From the NCBI RefSeq assembly GCF_038452265.1, contig NZ_CP151842.1, forward strand, positions 744,001 through 808,000: a DNA stretch of 64,000 nt, given 5' to 3'. The DNA is from Vibrio diazotrophicus (GTDB lineage: Bacteria; Pseudomonadota; Gammaproteobacteria; Enterobacterales; Vibrionaceae). Positions 33,802 through 41,730 of this stretch are shown here, piece after piece. A program made the translations under genes and the position numbers. How positions within the stretch are numbered: the stretch's first letter is position 1; each line of letters begins with the position of its first letter. Below the pieces are notes generated by a model. That model made no database searches. It worked only from the letters and a program-made list of their open reading frames with translations, and was not told the origin of the DNA.

Positions 33802-35466
33802 CTATGCAGCAATTAGCAGCTCTTTTGCGTTGGCTAGTGTCGATTCAGTAATCTGACTACCACCGAGCAGACGTGCTAATTCAGAGACTCGTTGCTCGTT
33901 GTTGAGTTTCACCATCTGTGTTTCGGTTTTACCGCCTTTGGTTTGTTTTGCAACAAACATTTGGTTATGACCGCAACCCGCAACTTGAGGTAAGTGAGTG
34001 ACACAAAGAACCTGAGTAGATTCGCCCAGTTTTCTCAGCATTTTGCCAACCACAGCCGCCGTTGGACCTGAAATACCCACATCCACTTCATCGAAGATCA
34101 AGCTAGGTGTATCGACTTTCTGTGCGGTGATCACTTGGATAGCGAGTGATATACGTGATAGCTCACCACCTGATGCCACTTTCGCAATAGGTTGCAGCGG
34201 TTGACCTGCGTTGGTTGACACCAAGAAGGTCACTGAGTCGATACCTAATGGAGTTGGGTGACCCACTTGGCTATTAATATCAATTTTGAACTGGGCTTTC
34301 TCCATGCTCAATTCATGCATGCTTTGACTAATCAGTTTATCCAGCTCTTTAGCGTAGCGAATGCGAGATTTATTTAACTTCTCAGCTTGAGCAAGAAACT
34401 CTTGATACTGTTTTGCTACGTCAGCTTCCAGTTCAGCGAGCTTTTCATCAGAGCTATCAAGTTGCTCAATTTGTTTGAGTAGATCTTGATGATGCTGATA
34501 CAACTCTTCAGGGAGAACGTGATGCTTACGCGAAAGCGACATGATTTTCGAGTAGCGTTCTTCTACATAAGCCATGCGCTCCGGGTCTACATCAATATGA
34601 TCGAGGTATGAGCGAAGTTCGTTGTTTGCTTCTTCCAACTGAATAATCGCTTCTGCAATCATATTTGGTAGCGCCGAAAGTGAGCTGTCCATTTCTGCCA
34701 GTTCTATTAAGGTATGGCTGGTGGACTGTAATAAGCTTAGTGCGTTAACTTCTTCGCCTTCATCGATTAACGTGATTGCTTTTTGGCAATTCATAGCAAG
34801 ATCGCCACTGTTAGATAAGCGCTTATGCTCTTGTTCTATTTCGCTATATTCTTCTTCACCAATTGAAAGTTCATTCAGCTCTTTAATTTGGTATTCCAAA
34901 AGTTGTAGCTGCGCTTGGTTTTGTAAGCGGTTTTCTTTGAGCTGTTTCAGTTGGCTATTCGACTGTCGCCAATTTTGGTAGCTGATACGAGTACTTTCCA
35001 ACAGGCTTGTATGGTTAGCATATTGATCCAACATCGCCAGTTGTTGCTCTGGTTTCATCAGTTGTTGATGCGCATGTTGACCATGGATATTAATTAGTAA
35101 CTGACCTAGCGCTTTGAGTTGAGATCCCGGAACAGGGCTGCCGTTGATAAATGCACGTGAACGACCATCTTTAGTAATGGTTCTGCGCAGTATGCAGTCT
35201 TTTCCGTCAAGCAAGTCGTTATCTTCCAGCCAACGGGTAGCGTTAATATTGTTGTCTAGGATGAATGAAGCGCTGACTTCGGTTTTATCTTCACCTTGTC
35301 GAACCATGCTCGCTTCTGAACGCCCACCAAGACATAAGCTTAGGGCGTCAATAGCAATAGATTTACCAGCGCCTGTTTCGCCAGTAATGGTCGTCATTCC
35401 TTGTGAAAGCTCAAGCTGCAAAGATTTCACGATTGCAAAGTTGTTTACGCTTAAATGAGCCAGCAT
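33802..35466 (-). CDS. recN: DNA repair protein RecN
   Basis: 554 residues, an SMC-like ATPase: Walker A GETGAGKS near residue 30, long coiled-coil arms (about 160-370), and a C-terminal head with ASGGELSRISLAIQVI (signature) and SLIFDEVDVGISGPTAAVVG (Walker B). It acts in double-strand break repair. Two LexA boxes lie 29-66 bases upstream of the start, so it belongs to the SOS regulon. The C-terminus ends NAKELLIAA; the AA ending resembles known proteolysis tags on RecN (inference). Confidence 0.98.
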   Translation of the reverse strand: MLAHLSVNNFAIVKSLQLELSQGMTTITGETGAGKSIAIDALSLCLGGRSEASMVRQGEDKTEVSASFILDNNINATRWLEDNDLLDGKDCILRRTITKDGRSRAFINGSPVPGSQLKALGQLLINIHGQHAHQQLMKPEQQLAMLDQYANHTSLLESTRISYQNWRQSNSQLKQLKENRLQNQAQLQLLEYQIKELNELSIGEEEYSEIEQEHKRLSNSGDLAMNCQKAITLIDEGEEVNALSLLQSTSHTLIELAEMDSSLSALPNMIAEAIIQLEEANNELRSYLDHIDVDPERMAYVEERYSKIMSLSRKHHVLPEELYQHHQDLLKQIEQLDSSDEKLAELEADVAKQYQEFLAQAEKLNKSRIRYAKELDKLISQSMHELSMEKAQFKIDINSQVGHPTPLGIDSVTFLVSTNAGQPLQPIAKVASGGELSRISLAIQVITAQKVDTPSLIFDEVDVGISGPTAAVVGKMLRKLGESTQVLCVTHLPQVAGCGHNQMFVAKQTKGGKTETQMVKLNNEQRVSELARLLGGSQITESTLANAKELLIAA

Positions 35467-35494
35467 TTCTCGTCACCTGTACAATTAAACAATA

Positions 35495-35510
35495 CTGTAT
35501 TTTTGAACAG
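35495..35510. promoter_or_regulatory. LexA box 1 upstream of recN
   Basis: CTGTATTTTTGAACAG fits the CTGT-N8-ACAG LexA consensus exactly. Confidence 0.88.
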
Positions 35511-35516
35511 TATATA

Positions 35517-35532
35517 CTGTTTCTTTATACAG
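35517..35532. promoter_or_regulatory. LexA box 2 upstream of recN
   Basis: CTGTTTCTTTATACAG fits CTGT-N8-ACAG, 22 bp from box 1. Two tandem boxes suggest tight SOS repression of recN. Confidence 0.85.
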
Positions 35533-35764
35533 TAAAGATGGCAGTGTGAAAATTTATAGAGTTGGAAATGGTGCTGTGTTTAGTGCATTTAATGGGACTC
35601 AAGTTGAGTTGCTTGATAGCACTAGCTTTCTAGCAATATGCCTTTTGAACAATGTGAGAATCGGTTTTGAATTGATTACTAAATGTTCATTAAATAGTTT
35701 GACGAGGTTCACAAAAAAGATAGAATACGCAACCTGTATACAATGTGACAAGGTGTAGAAAATC

Positions 35765-35917
35765 ATGAACTCAGCACTTCTTTCGCTATTAGAAAAGAAA
35801 AGCACTTCGGAAAAAAGTAAATCGCAATCGACATTGGCTGACAAACTATCAAGTGTCATGATGTTTGGCGCGACACTTGCTGTAGTTGGTGTATTAGGGC
35901 TAACGTACATTGCATAA
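35765..35917 (+). CDS. Small single-pass membrane protein (50 residues)
   Basis: A short gene that is easily missed. MNSALLSLLEKKSTSEKSKS is followed by one hydrophobic helix (VMMFGATLAVVGVLGLTYIA) running to the C-terminus, as in a tail-anchored protein. AAGG lies 12-16 bases upstream and a strong terminator follows 8 bases after the stop, which supports a real transcript. Function unknown. It lies between the recN SOS region and the tna-ridA operon. Confidence 0.6.
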   Translation: MNSALLSLLEKKSTSEKSKSQSTLADKLSSVMMFGATLAVVGVLGLTYIA

Positions 35918-35925
35918 ATTCAAAT

Positions 35926-35952
35926 AAAAAAGACGCTTTAAGCGTCTTTTTT
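35926..35952. terminator. Bidirectional terminator after the 50-residue protein and ridA
   Basis: GACGCT / AGCGTC with a 3-base loop inside matching A and T runs. It ends both the plus-strand small gene and the minus-strand tna-ridA transcript. Confidence 0.85.
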
Positions 35953-35971
35953 ATTATCTAGCGAATAGCGC

Positions 35972-36355
35972 TTACTTGGTCGCTATCACTTCAATTTCCA
36001 CTTTCGCATCCATAGGCAGGCGAGCGACTTCTACGCATGAGCGTGCTGGAAAAGAGGCTTTGTGGCTTTCAAAGAACTCGCCATAGACTCTGTTTACTAC
36101 TGGAAAGTCATTTAAATCTTTGACGAAAACCGTAGTCTTAACAATGTTGCTTGCACTTAAACCAGCTTCTTCAATGATAGCCAAAGCATTATTGAGTGAT
36201 TGCAAGGTTTGAGCTGCAACATCTTCAGGCATCTGTTTCGTCTCTGGATTAATTGGTAATTGCCCCGAGGTAATGACCATTCCCCCCAGATTGACACCTT
36301 GTACATAAGGTCCAATTGCCAGTGGTGCTTTTGTTGTATTGAGTATTTCTGCCAT
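35972..36355 (-). CDS. ridA: 2-iminobutanoate/2-aminoacrylate deaminase RidA
   Basis: 127 residues of the RidA/YjgF family, with GPYVQGVNLGGMVITSGQLP, VKDLNDFPVVN, catalytic Arg105 in FPARSCVEVARLP, and a C-terminal VEIEVIAT. It hydrolyses reactive enamine/imine products of PLP enzymes to keto acids and ammonia. It lies 47 bases downstream of the permease gene and before a strong terminator, so it is probably the last gene of the tryptophanase operon; tryptophanase yields 2-aminoacrylate as its released intermediate. It could also serve other PLP enzymes. Confidence 0.94.
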   Translation of the reverse strand: MAEILNTTKAPLAIGPYVQGVNLGGMVITSGQLPINPETKQMPEDVAAQTLQSLNNALAIIEEAGLSASNIVKTTVFVKDLNDFPVVNRVYGEFFESHKASFPARSCVEVARLPMDAKVEIEVIATK

Positions 36356-36402
36356 CGTATATCTCGTAATTAGTGGGTTGTCATTGGTGTAGCAAATCTG
36401 AC

Positions 36403-37617
36403 TTAACCGCTGAATGTAGGTAATAGGTTCATCATTGACATAAAGTGGAACACTGCGGTTGCGATACCAAATAAGATCAGCATGCCGATCATGGCGTTGC
36501 CACCCGGTGCCATGAATCCTTCTTGTCCACCTTCTAAAGTGCGTGATTTACGAGCCAATAAAGCTGGAATTAAACACGCCCAGATTGTTGCTGCTGCACC
36601 GGCATAGCCAATCGCCAGAACAAAGCCGAAAGGGAATAATAAAGAAAGGACGAGTGGTGGAATAAATGTTACGACCCACGTTTTAGTGCGGCCTTGTTTG
36701 TTGTCTTCAAATTTGAACAGGTCTGCCAGAAAATCAAAAACACCTAAGCCTACACCGATGAACGACGAAAGAATGGCTGCCATTGAGAAGGTGTTGATTG
36801 CGTGCGATACCTTGTCTGAATCGATCACAGAACTTAATGCAGCTAGCAGAACTTCAACGTTACCGCCTTGCTCAATCACTGGGCCGAAATTGCTGCGTGG
36901 TAGGTTACCGTAAATACTGACCATCCATAGGAAGTACAGACACAGCGCGATAACAGTACCACCGAGAATGGCGTATTTTGCGCGATGCTCACATCCGTAG
37001 TAAGAACGCATACTGGCTACTGAGTGATGATAGCCAAACGAAGTTAACGCCACAGGAAGCATAGCCATAGCGTATGGAGCGTAATTGGATTCTTCGCTGA
37101 TGCGGTCGAACAGTACACTCGCATCGATGTTGACGGCTAAACCCGAAACACCAAAAACAAAACTCAGTACCATAAAGGCAATAAGAACAATTGAGATCCT
37201 GTCGACTGCTCGAGTAGAGTGCCAAACGAAAAGAGAGAAAACAGCAACAAACAGGACTGACGCGATTTTATTATTAATGCCTAAAACACCTTCCAGAATT
37301 AAACCTGAAGAAGTGATGTACGCATAAAGTAAGATACCGCCAACAAAATACACCGCTAAATTATTAATTCGGTTGACGTTATCGCCGAGAATATCTTTGG
37401 TTACAGTGTTAAAAGACACTTTAAGATCATAGCGTTTGAATGCTTCCAATAGCATCCAGCCTGAGAGTGTCATCATGATCATGGTGAAGGTAATTGCGAT
37501 AAGAGACCAAGTAGTCCAAGCGCCTGCTCCTGCGCTCGGTAAACCTAACATTCCAGCCCCTACACAGACGCTTGCTATGATACAAGCTCCGCCTACTAAA
37601 GATGGATTATTGTTCAT
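36403..37617 (-). CDS. tnaB: Tryptophan/tyrosine permease (TnaB/Mtr/TyrP type)
   Basis: 404 residues with about 11 membrane helices, of the hydroxy/aromatic amino acid permease family: GGACIIASVCVGAGMLGLPSAGAGAW at the N-terminus and ALTSFGYHHSVASMRSYYG in the middle are characteristic. It should import tryptophan with protons for the adjacent tryptophanase. The choice of TnaB over Mtr or TyrP rests on the position after tnaA. It lies 117 bases after tnaA with a GC-rich hairpin between them. Confidence 0.88.
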   Translation of the reverse strand: MNNNPSLVGGACIIASVCVGAGMLGLPSAGAGAWTTWSLIAITFTMIMMTLSGWMLLEAFKRYDLKVSFNTVTKDILGDNVNRINNLAVYFVGGILLYAYITSSGLILEGVLGINNKIASVLFVAVFSLFVWHSTRAVDRISIVLIAFMVLSFVFGVSGLAVNIDASVLFDRISEESNYAPYAMAMLPVALTSFGYHHSVASMRSYYGCEHRAKYAILGGTVIALCLYFLWMVSIYGNLPRSNFGPVIEQGGNVEVLLAALSSVIDSDKVSHAINTFSMAAILSSFIGVGLGVFDFLADLFKFEDNKQGRTKTWVVTFIPPLVLSLLFPFGFVLAIGYAGAAATIWACLIPALLARKSRTLEGGQEGFMAPGGNAMIGMLILFGIATAVFHFMSMMNLLPTFSG

Positions 37618-37702
37618 AATCGTTACTCTTGTTTAAGTTTCATGTTGAGGAAAAAAGCCCGCTAAATTTATAGATTTTGTTTTGCTCGATTTAGAGGGAA
37701 AT

Positions 37703-37723
37703 AGCGCGCCAATTAGGCGCGCT
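37703..37723 (-). terminator. GC-rich hairpin between tnaA and the permease gene
   Basis: AGCGCGCC / GGCGCGCT with a 5-base loop and no T-run on the minus strand. It is more likely a partial terminator or mRNA-stabilising element than a full stop, lowering permease expression relative to tnaA. Confidence 0.5.
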
Positions 37724-37734
37724 TGATTTAGTTA

Positions 37735-39153
37735 TTATTCAACTTCTTTTAGACGAGCGGTGAAGTGGCGTAGCACTGGTGGCTCGTAAGTGAAATCGAG
37801 TCCCTTCACGTTGTGAGCATTCTCTTTTACTTTCCCAAATGCTTCGATAACGAAGTCCATATGTGTTTGAGTGTAAGTCGCACGAGGAATGGTTAAACGT
37901 AACAACTCAGCAGGACAAGGGTGTTGTTTACCGGTTGCAGGGTCACGACCCAATAGTAGTGAACCGATTTCTACAGCACGAATGCCCGCTACTTTGTAGA
38001 GTTCACAAGCTAAAGCATGAGCTGGGAACTGATGAGAAGGGATGTGAGGTAATAGCTTTCCTGCGTCAACGAATGCAGCGTGGCCGCCAGCCTGCTGACA
38101 CACAACCCCAATCGCTTCTAGGCCATCAACAAGGTACTGAACCTGACCAATTCGGTACTCTAGCCAGTCTTGACGCATACCATCGTAAAGACCGACAGCA
38201 AGGCGCTCCATTGCACCGCCTTCAAGACCACCATAGGTAGGGAAACCTTCCTGAACCACACAAAGCGTACGACACTCAGTGTAAACGTCCATCATTGATT
38301 CATCTTTGAAACACAACAGACCGCCCATTTGAACCATCGCATCTTTCTTAGCAGACATCGCTAAGCCATCTGCATATTTGTAGGTTTCACGAGTGATTTC
38401 TTCGATGGTCCAATCTTGGTAACCCGGCTCACGTCGTTGGATAAAGTAAGCATTCTCGGCAAAACGAGCTGAGTCCATGATGACTGGGATATCGTAGCGT
38501 TGAGCAATTTCGTATACCGCTTTTAAGTTAGCGATAGAGACAGGCTGACCACCTGCAGAGTTACAAGTAATCGTGCTGACAATGTAAGGTACGTTCGCAG
38601 GTCCTGCTTCTTCAATCGCCATTTCCAGTTTCGCGATATCAAAGTTACCTTTGAAATCTGCATTGACAGATGTATCGAACGCTTCTTCGGTGTAGACGTT
38701 TTTCGCTACACAGCAGTTAACCTGAGTGTGTCCCTGAGTGGTGTCGAAGAAGTAGTTAGACAACGCCACCATTTTTGAACGGTCTAGGCCTTTTTCTTTT
38801 TCACGTTTTTTAATCAGTACAGGAATATAGATTTGCTCAGCACCACGCCCTTGGTGAGTTGGGATAGTTAACTCATAACCGAAGATATCTTTCACAGCAT
38901 TCGCAAGTGCATAGTAGCTGCGGCTGCCACTGTATGCTTCGTCACCCATGAGCATTGCTGCTTGCATTCTTTGTGTAATAGAACCGGTACCACTATCTGT
39001 TAAAAGGTCGATAAACACATCATCACTGTCTAGCAGGAATGGGTTCATACCCGCTTTAAGAATGGCTTCTTCACGATATTCACGAGTTGTACGTTTTACT
39101 GGCTCAACAACACGAATGCGGAATGGTTCTGGTAAGTGTTTAAAGTTTTCCAT
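37735..39153 (-). CDS. tnaA: Tryptophanase
   Basis: 472 residues, usual length. MSAKKDAMVQMGG (about residue 268) holds the PLP-binding lysine, and TVPTHQGRGAEQIY and RFAENAYFI are other hallmarks. It converts L-tryptophan to indole, pyruvate and ammonia; indole is also a signal in vibrios. The gene begins 251 bases after the stop of a candidate TnaC leader peptide, similar to the spacing in E. coli, so tryptophan-induced antitermination is likely. Downstream are the permease and ridA. Confidence 0.97.
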   Translation of the reverse strand: MENFKHLPEPFRIRVVEPVKRTTREYREEAILKAGMNPFLLDSDDVFIDLLTDSGTGSITQRMQAAMLMGDEAYSGSRSYYALANAVKDIFGYELTIPTHQGRGAEQIYIPVLIKKREKEKGLDRSKMVALSNYFFDTTQGHTQVNCCVAKNVYTEEAFDTSVNADFKGNFDIAKLEMAIEEAGPANVPYIVSTITCNSAGGQPVSIANLKAVYEIAQRYDIPVIMDSARFAENAYFIQRREPGYQDWTIEEITRETYKYADGLAMSAKKDAMVQMGGLLCFKDESMMDVYTECRTLCVVQEGFPTYGGLEGGAMERLAVGLYDGMRQDWLEYRIGQVQYLVDGLEAIGVVCQQAGGHAAFVDAGKLLPHIPSHQFPAHALACELYKVAGIRAVEIGSLLLGRDPATGKQHPCPAELLRLTIPRATYTQTHMDFVIEAFGKVKENAHNVKGLDFTYEPPVLRHFTARLKEVE

Positions 39154-39403
39154 GATAATACCTTTGAATATTTTAATTTTTGTCAGGCGATATTATTCGA
39201 CACCCGTTATATTTTTAGGGTGCAAAATATCGCGCTAAATAATTAGCGATAAAATTCGAGTTAAATAAATCTATTTAAGAATGACCAAGCAATAACTTTA
39301 AATTAATAAAGAGAATGCAAGTATCGAAAAACGATATAAATAGATTTAGTGTTGATGCTGATTGTTTAAAAGATTCGGAAGAATGCAGAAACAACCTAGC
39401 AGA

Positions 39404-39508
39404 CTAGGCGTGTGCAAAAGAAGGTAAGATTGAGATTTGATAGTCGTGCGTGTACCAAGCTAGGGAGCTTGACCATAACTTATTTTGAATTTTTAGATTT
39501 TTACTCAT
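39404..39508 (-). CDS. tnaC: Candidate TnaC leader peptide of the tryptophanase operon
   Basis: A 34-residue open frame, MSKNLKIQNKLW then SSSLAWYTHDYQISILPSFAHA. E. coli TnaC has Trp12, Asp16, Ile19 and Pro24 as key residues; here Trp18, Asp22, Ile25 and Pro29 give the spacings +4, +7 and +11 (E. coli +4, +7, +12). Another Trp is at position 12. In TnaC the peptide stalls the ribosome when free tryptophan is high, blocking Rho. Here the peptide continues five residues past the proline, unlike E. coli. The ribosome site is weak. Likely but not proven. Confidence 0.55.
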   Translation of the reverse strand: MSKNLKIQNKLWSSSLAWYTHDYQISILPSFAHA

Positions 39509-39732
39509 ATCTAAATCCGCTTTGAGTTATAGCTGGTTGACTGATGGATGGATTCTTAACCAAGTTTATTGGTAAGTAAATTGACGGAAATAATAATTGT
39601 GACCGAAGTCCTTAACTTGAATGTGGAATAAATCATGGCTCACAAATAAGTAGCAAGGGCTAAATAAATTTATGATGGAAAACAAATTAAAACTAAAAAA
39701 ATCTATTAAATATTAATATTTTTCTATAAAAA

Positions 39733-39757
39733 GACCTCGGTATTATTAACCGAGGTC
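39733..39757 (-). terminator. Terminator of nadK
   Basis: GACCTCGGT / ACCGAGGTC with a 7-base loop, followed on the minus strand by TTTTTATAG. It lies 30 bases after the nadK stop. Confidence 0.88.
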
Positions 39758-39786
39758 GATAGTGACTAGAAAGTGAAGTGGTTGGT

Positions 39787-40671
39787 TTAAAACAATTTAC
39801 TCGACCAGCCCAACTTGCTTCTCAATACACTGTAGTAACTGTAATCCTTCGGGTGGATTAACTTGAGTACATTGGGGCTTTGATAAATGATCACTTCATC
39901 ACCCGGAGATACTGGTAGTGATATTTGACCATCGCAACTGACTTCCTGAGTACCTCGGTTGTCTGGTGACACCACCAATTTAATACGGCGCTTACCATCA
40001 ACCACTAATGGACGACAAGAAAGTGTGTGCGGGAACATTGGTACCAGCGTAATTGCATTGAGGCTAGGGGAGACAATAGGACCGCCACCAGAAAGAGAAT
40101 AGGCTGTGGAACCTGTTGGGGTAGAGATGATCAGACCGTCTGAACGCTGAGAGAAAGCGAACTTGTCATCAATGTACACCTCGAACTCGATCATATGAGC
40201 AATTTTGCCAGGGTGAAGCACAGCTTCGTTCAAAGCCGCATTGTGGCTTTTGATTTGCCCGTGGCGGTGAACTTCCGCTTCCAGTAAGAAGCGTTCTTCT
40301 TCCATGTATTCACCTTGCAAGACCGCTTGTAGGTGTGTTTGGAAATCTTCTGGGTTCAAATCGGTCAGAAAGCCTAAGTTGCCACGATTAACACCGATCA
40401 CAGAGATATCAAAGCGAGACAGGACGCGAGCGGCACCCAACATATTGCCGTCACCACCGACAACAATCGCGAGATCTGCTTGCTTGCCAAGTTCGATTAA
40501 ACTTGAGAAGTGGTCTTGAGGAATATCCGTTAAAATTTCTTTGAGCCTGTCGTCAATAAATACGGAATAACCTAGAGTTGTAAGCCACTGATACAATTCT
40601 TTGTGAGTCTGAATTGCTTGTTGATCTCTAGGCTTGCCAATGATGGCGATGACTTCAAATGGTTTTTTCAT
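39787..40671 (-). CDS. nadK: NAD kinase
   Basis: 294 residues. GGDGN at 72-76 is the NAD kinase signature, followed by GVNRGNLGFLTDL and the C-terminal TGSTAYSLSGGGPIVSP region. It phosphorylates NAD to NADP using ATP. It is divergent from grpE, a common gammaproteobacterial arrangement, and has its own terminator. Confidence 0.97.
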   Translation of the reverse strand: MKKPFEVIAIIGKPRDQQAIQTHKELYQWLTTLGYSVFIDDRLKEILTDIPQDHFSSLIELGKQADLAIVVGGDGNMLGAARVLSRFDISVIGVNRGNLGFLTDLNPEDFQTHLQAVLQGEYMEEERFLLEAEVHRHGQIKSHNAALNEAVLHPGKIAHMIEFEVYIDDKFAFSQRSDGLIISTPTGSTAYSLSGGGPIVSPSLNAITLVPMFPHTLSCRPLVVDGKRRIKLVVSPDNRGTQEVSCDGQISLPVSPGDEVIIYQSPNVLKLIHPKDYSYYSVLRSKLGWSSKLF

Positions 40672-40691
40672 AAGTTTCCAACTGAATTAGG

Positions 40692-40720
40692 CTTGAATCA
40701 AAATTCTTCATCCCCATAAT
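40692..40720 (+). promoter_or_regulatory. Sigma-32-type heat-shock promoter of grpE
   Basis: CTTGAAT (40692) and CCCCATAAT (40712), 13 bases apart, close to the RpoH consensus CTTGAAA / CCCCATNT. Confidence 0.8.
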
Positions 40721-40831
40721 AAGGGCAAGTTACGCTTTTATGCGAATTTTTGTGTCAAGAACGTAAAAGAGAATTCAGTTCCTTAGCGGTTATTACGTAA
40801 AAGAGATAACTGAAGGAATGCAGGAGATATC

Positions 40832-41446
40832 ATGAGCAACGAAGAAAACAAAGTTAAAGATGAAGAGCTGAAGCCAGAAGCGGTTGAAGTTGAAGCTGAA
40901 GCTGTCGGCACTGATGCTGATATCGATTGGAATCAAGATGACGCGCAAGAAGGCGAAGTGCTTGATGAGCAAGAAGCAAAAATTGCTCAACTAGAAGCGG
41001 CATTGCTTTCGACTGAACAGCGTTTGAAAGATCAGCAAGACAGCGTATTACGCGCTAAAGCTGAAGTTGAGAACATGCGTCGTCGTTCTGAGCAAGAAAT
41101 TGATAAAGCACGTAAATTTGCTTTGAACCGTTTTGCTGAAGAATTGTTGCCTGTTATCGATAACCTAGAGCGTGCGATTCAAGCGGCTGACATGGAAAAC
41201 GAAGCAATTAAACCTGTGATTGAAGGTGTTGAACTAACACACAAAACGTTCATTGGTGTAATTGAGAAGTTCGGTTTGAAAGAAATCAATCCAGAAGGTG
41301 AAGCTTTCAATCCTGAATTCCATCAAGCGATGTCAATTCAAGAAAGCCCAGACCACGAGTCAAACACGGTTATGTTCGTAATGCAAAAAGGTTACGAGTT
41401 AAACGGCCGTGTAGTTCGACCAGCGATGGTAATGGTTGCTAAGTAA
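40832..41446 (+). CDS. grpE: Nucleotide exchange factor GrpE
   Basis: 204 residues: an acidic disordered N-terminus (1-50), a long coiled coil (about 50-135, with RAKAEVENMRRRSEQEIDKARKFALNRFAEELLPVIDNLERA) and a beta-wing C-terminal domain ending in GYELNGRVVRPAMVMVAK. It releases ADP from DnaK. AGGAG precedes the ATG. It stands upstream of dnaK but has its own promoter and terminator. Confidence 0.98.
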   Translation: MSNEENKVKDEELKPEAVEVEAEAVGTDADIDWNQDDAQEGEVLDEQEAKIAQLEAALLSTEQRLKDQQDSVLRAKAEVENMRRRSEQEIDKARKFALNRFAEELLPVIDNLERAIQAADMENEAIKPVIEGVELTHKTFIGVIEKFGLKEINPEGEAFNPEFHQAMSIQESPDHESNTVMFVMQKGYELNGRVVRPAMVMVAK

Positions 41447-41465
41447 TCTTACTGAAAAAGAACGA

Positions 41466-41491
41466 AAACGGGAGGCAAGAGCCTCCCGTTT
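41466..41491 (+). terminator. Terminator of grpE
   Basis: AAACGGGAGGC / GCCTCCCGTTT, a perfect 11-bp stem with a 4-base loop, followed by ACTTTG. Confidence 0.8.
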
Positions 41492-41606
41492 ACTTTGTCG
41501 AAAGACAATCGTTATCGGGTGAAACCAGGTGGTAGAGCGCTGAGTTTTTATCCAGCATCAAAAAAAACACTCGAAAAGCCGATAATTTTTATTTTTTTTC
41601 ATTTTT

Positions 41607-41640
41607 CCCCTTGAAATGCTTTTTGGCGCCCTTATCTATG
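41607..41640 (+). promoter_or_regulatory. Sigma-32-type heat-shock promoter of dnaK
   Basis: CCCCTTGAAA (41607-41616) and CCCTTATCT (from 41629), 12 bases apart, about 90 bases before the dnaK ATG. Confidence 0.82.
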
Positions 41641-41730
41641 GGGCATACAAGAAGCAAACATACATGTTTAGCTTTGTAGCCCGATAAGGGCATAACAAAC
41701 GAACAGAGAATTTATTTCGGAGATAGCCTG

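Noticed and set aside
35546..35758. 70-codon plus-strand frame between the recN LexA boxes and the small membrane protein gene
   Set aside because: It starts in the recN control region, has no ribosome site, and its translation looks random; it is not clearly a gene.
39154..39403. TnaC-like sequence nearer to tnaA (KVIAWSFLNRFI near 39265-39300)
   Set aside because: It has no start codon in frame and lacks the Asp and Pro positions; the frame at 39404-39508 fits better.
39590..39625. CRP-site-like TGTGA half sites upstream of tnaC
   Set aside because: Only half of the palindrome matches in each case; not enough to call a site.
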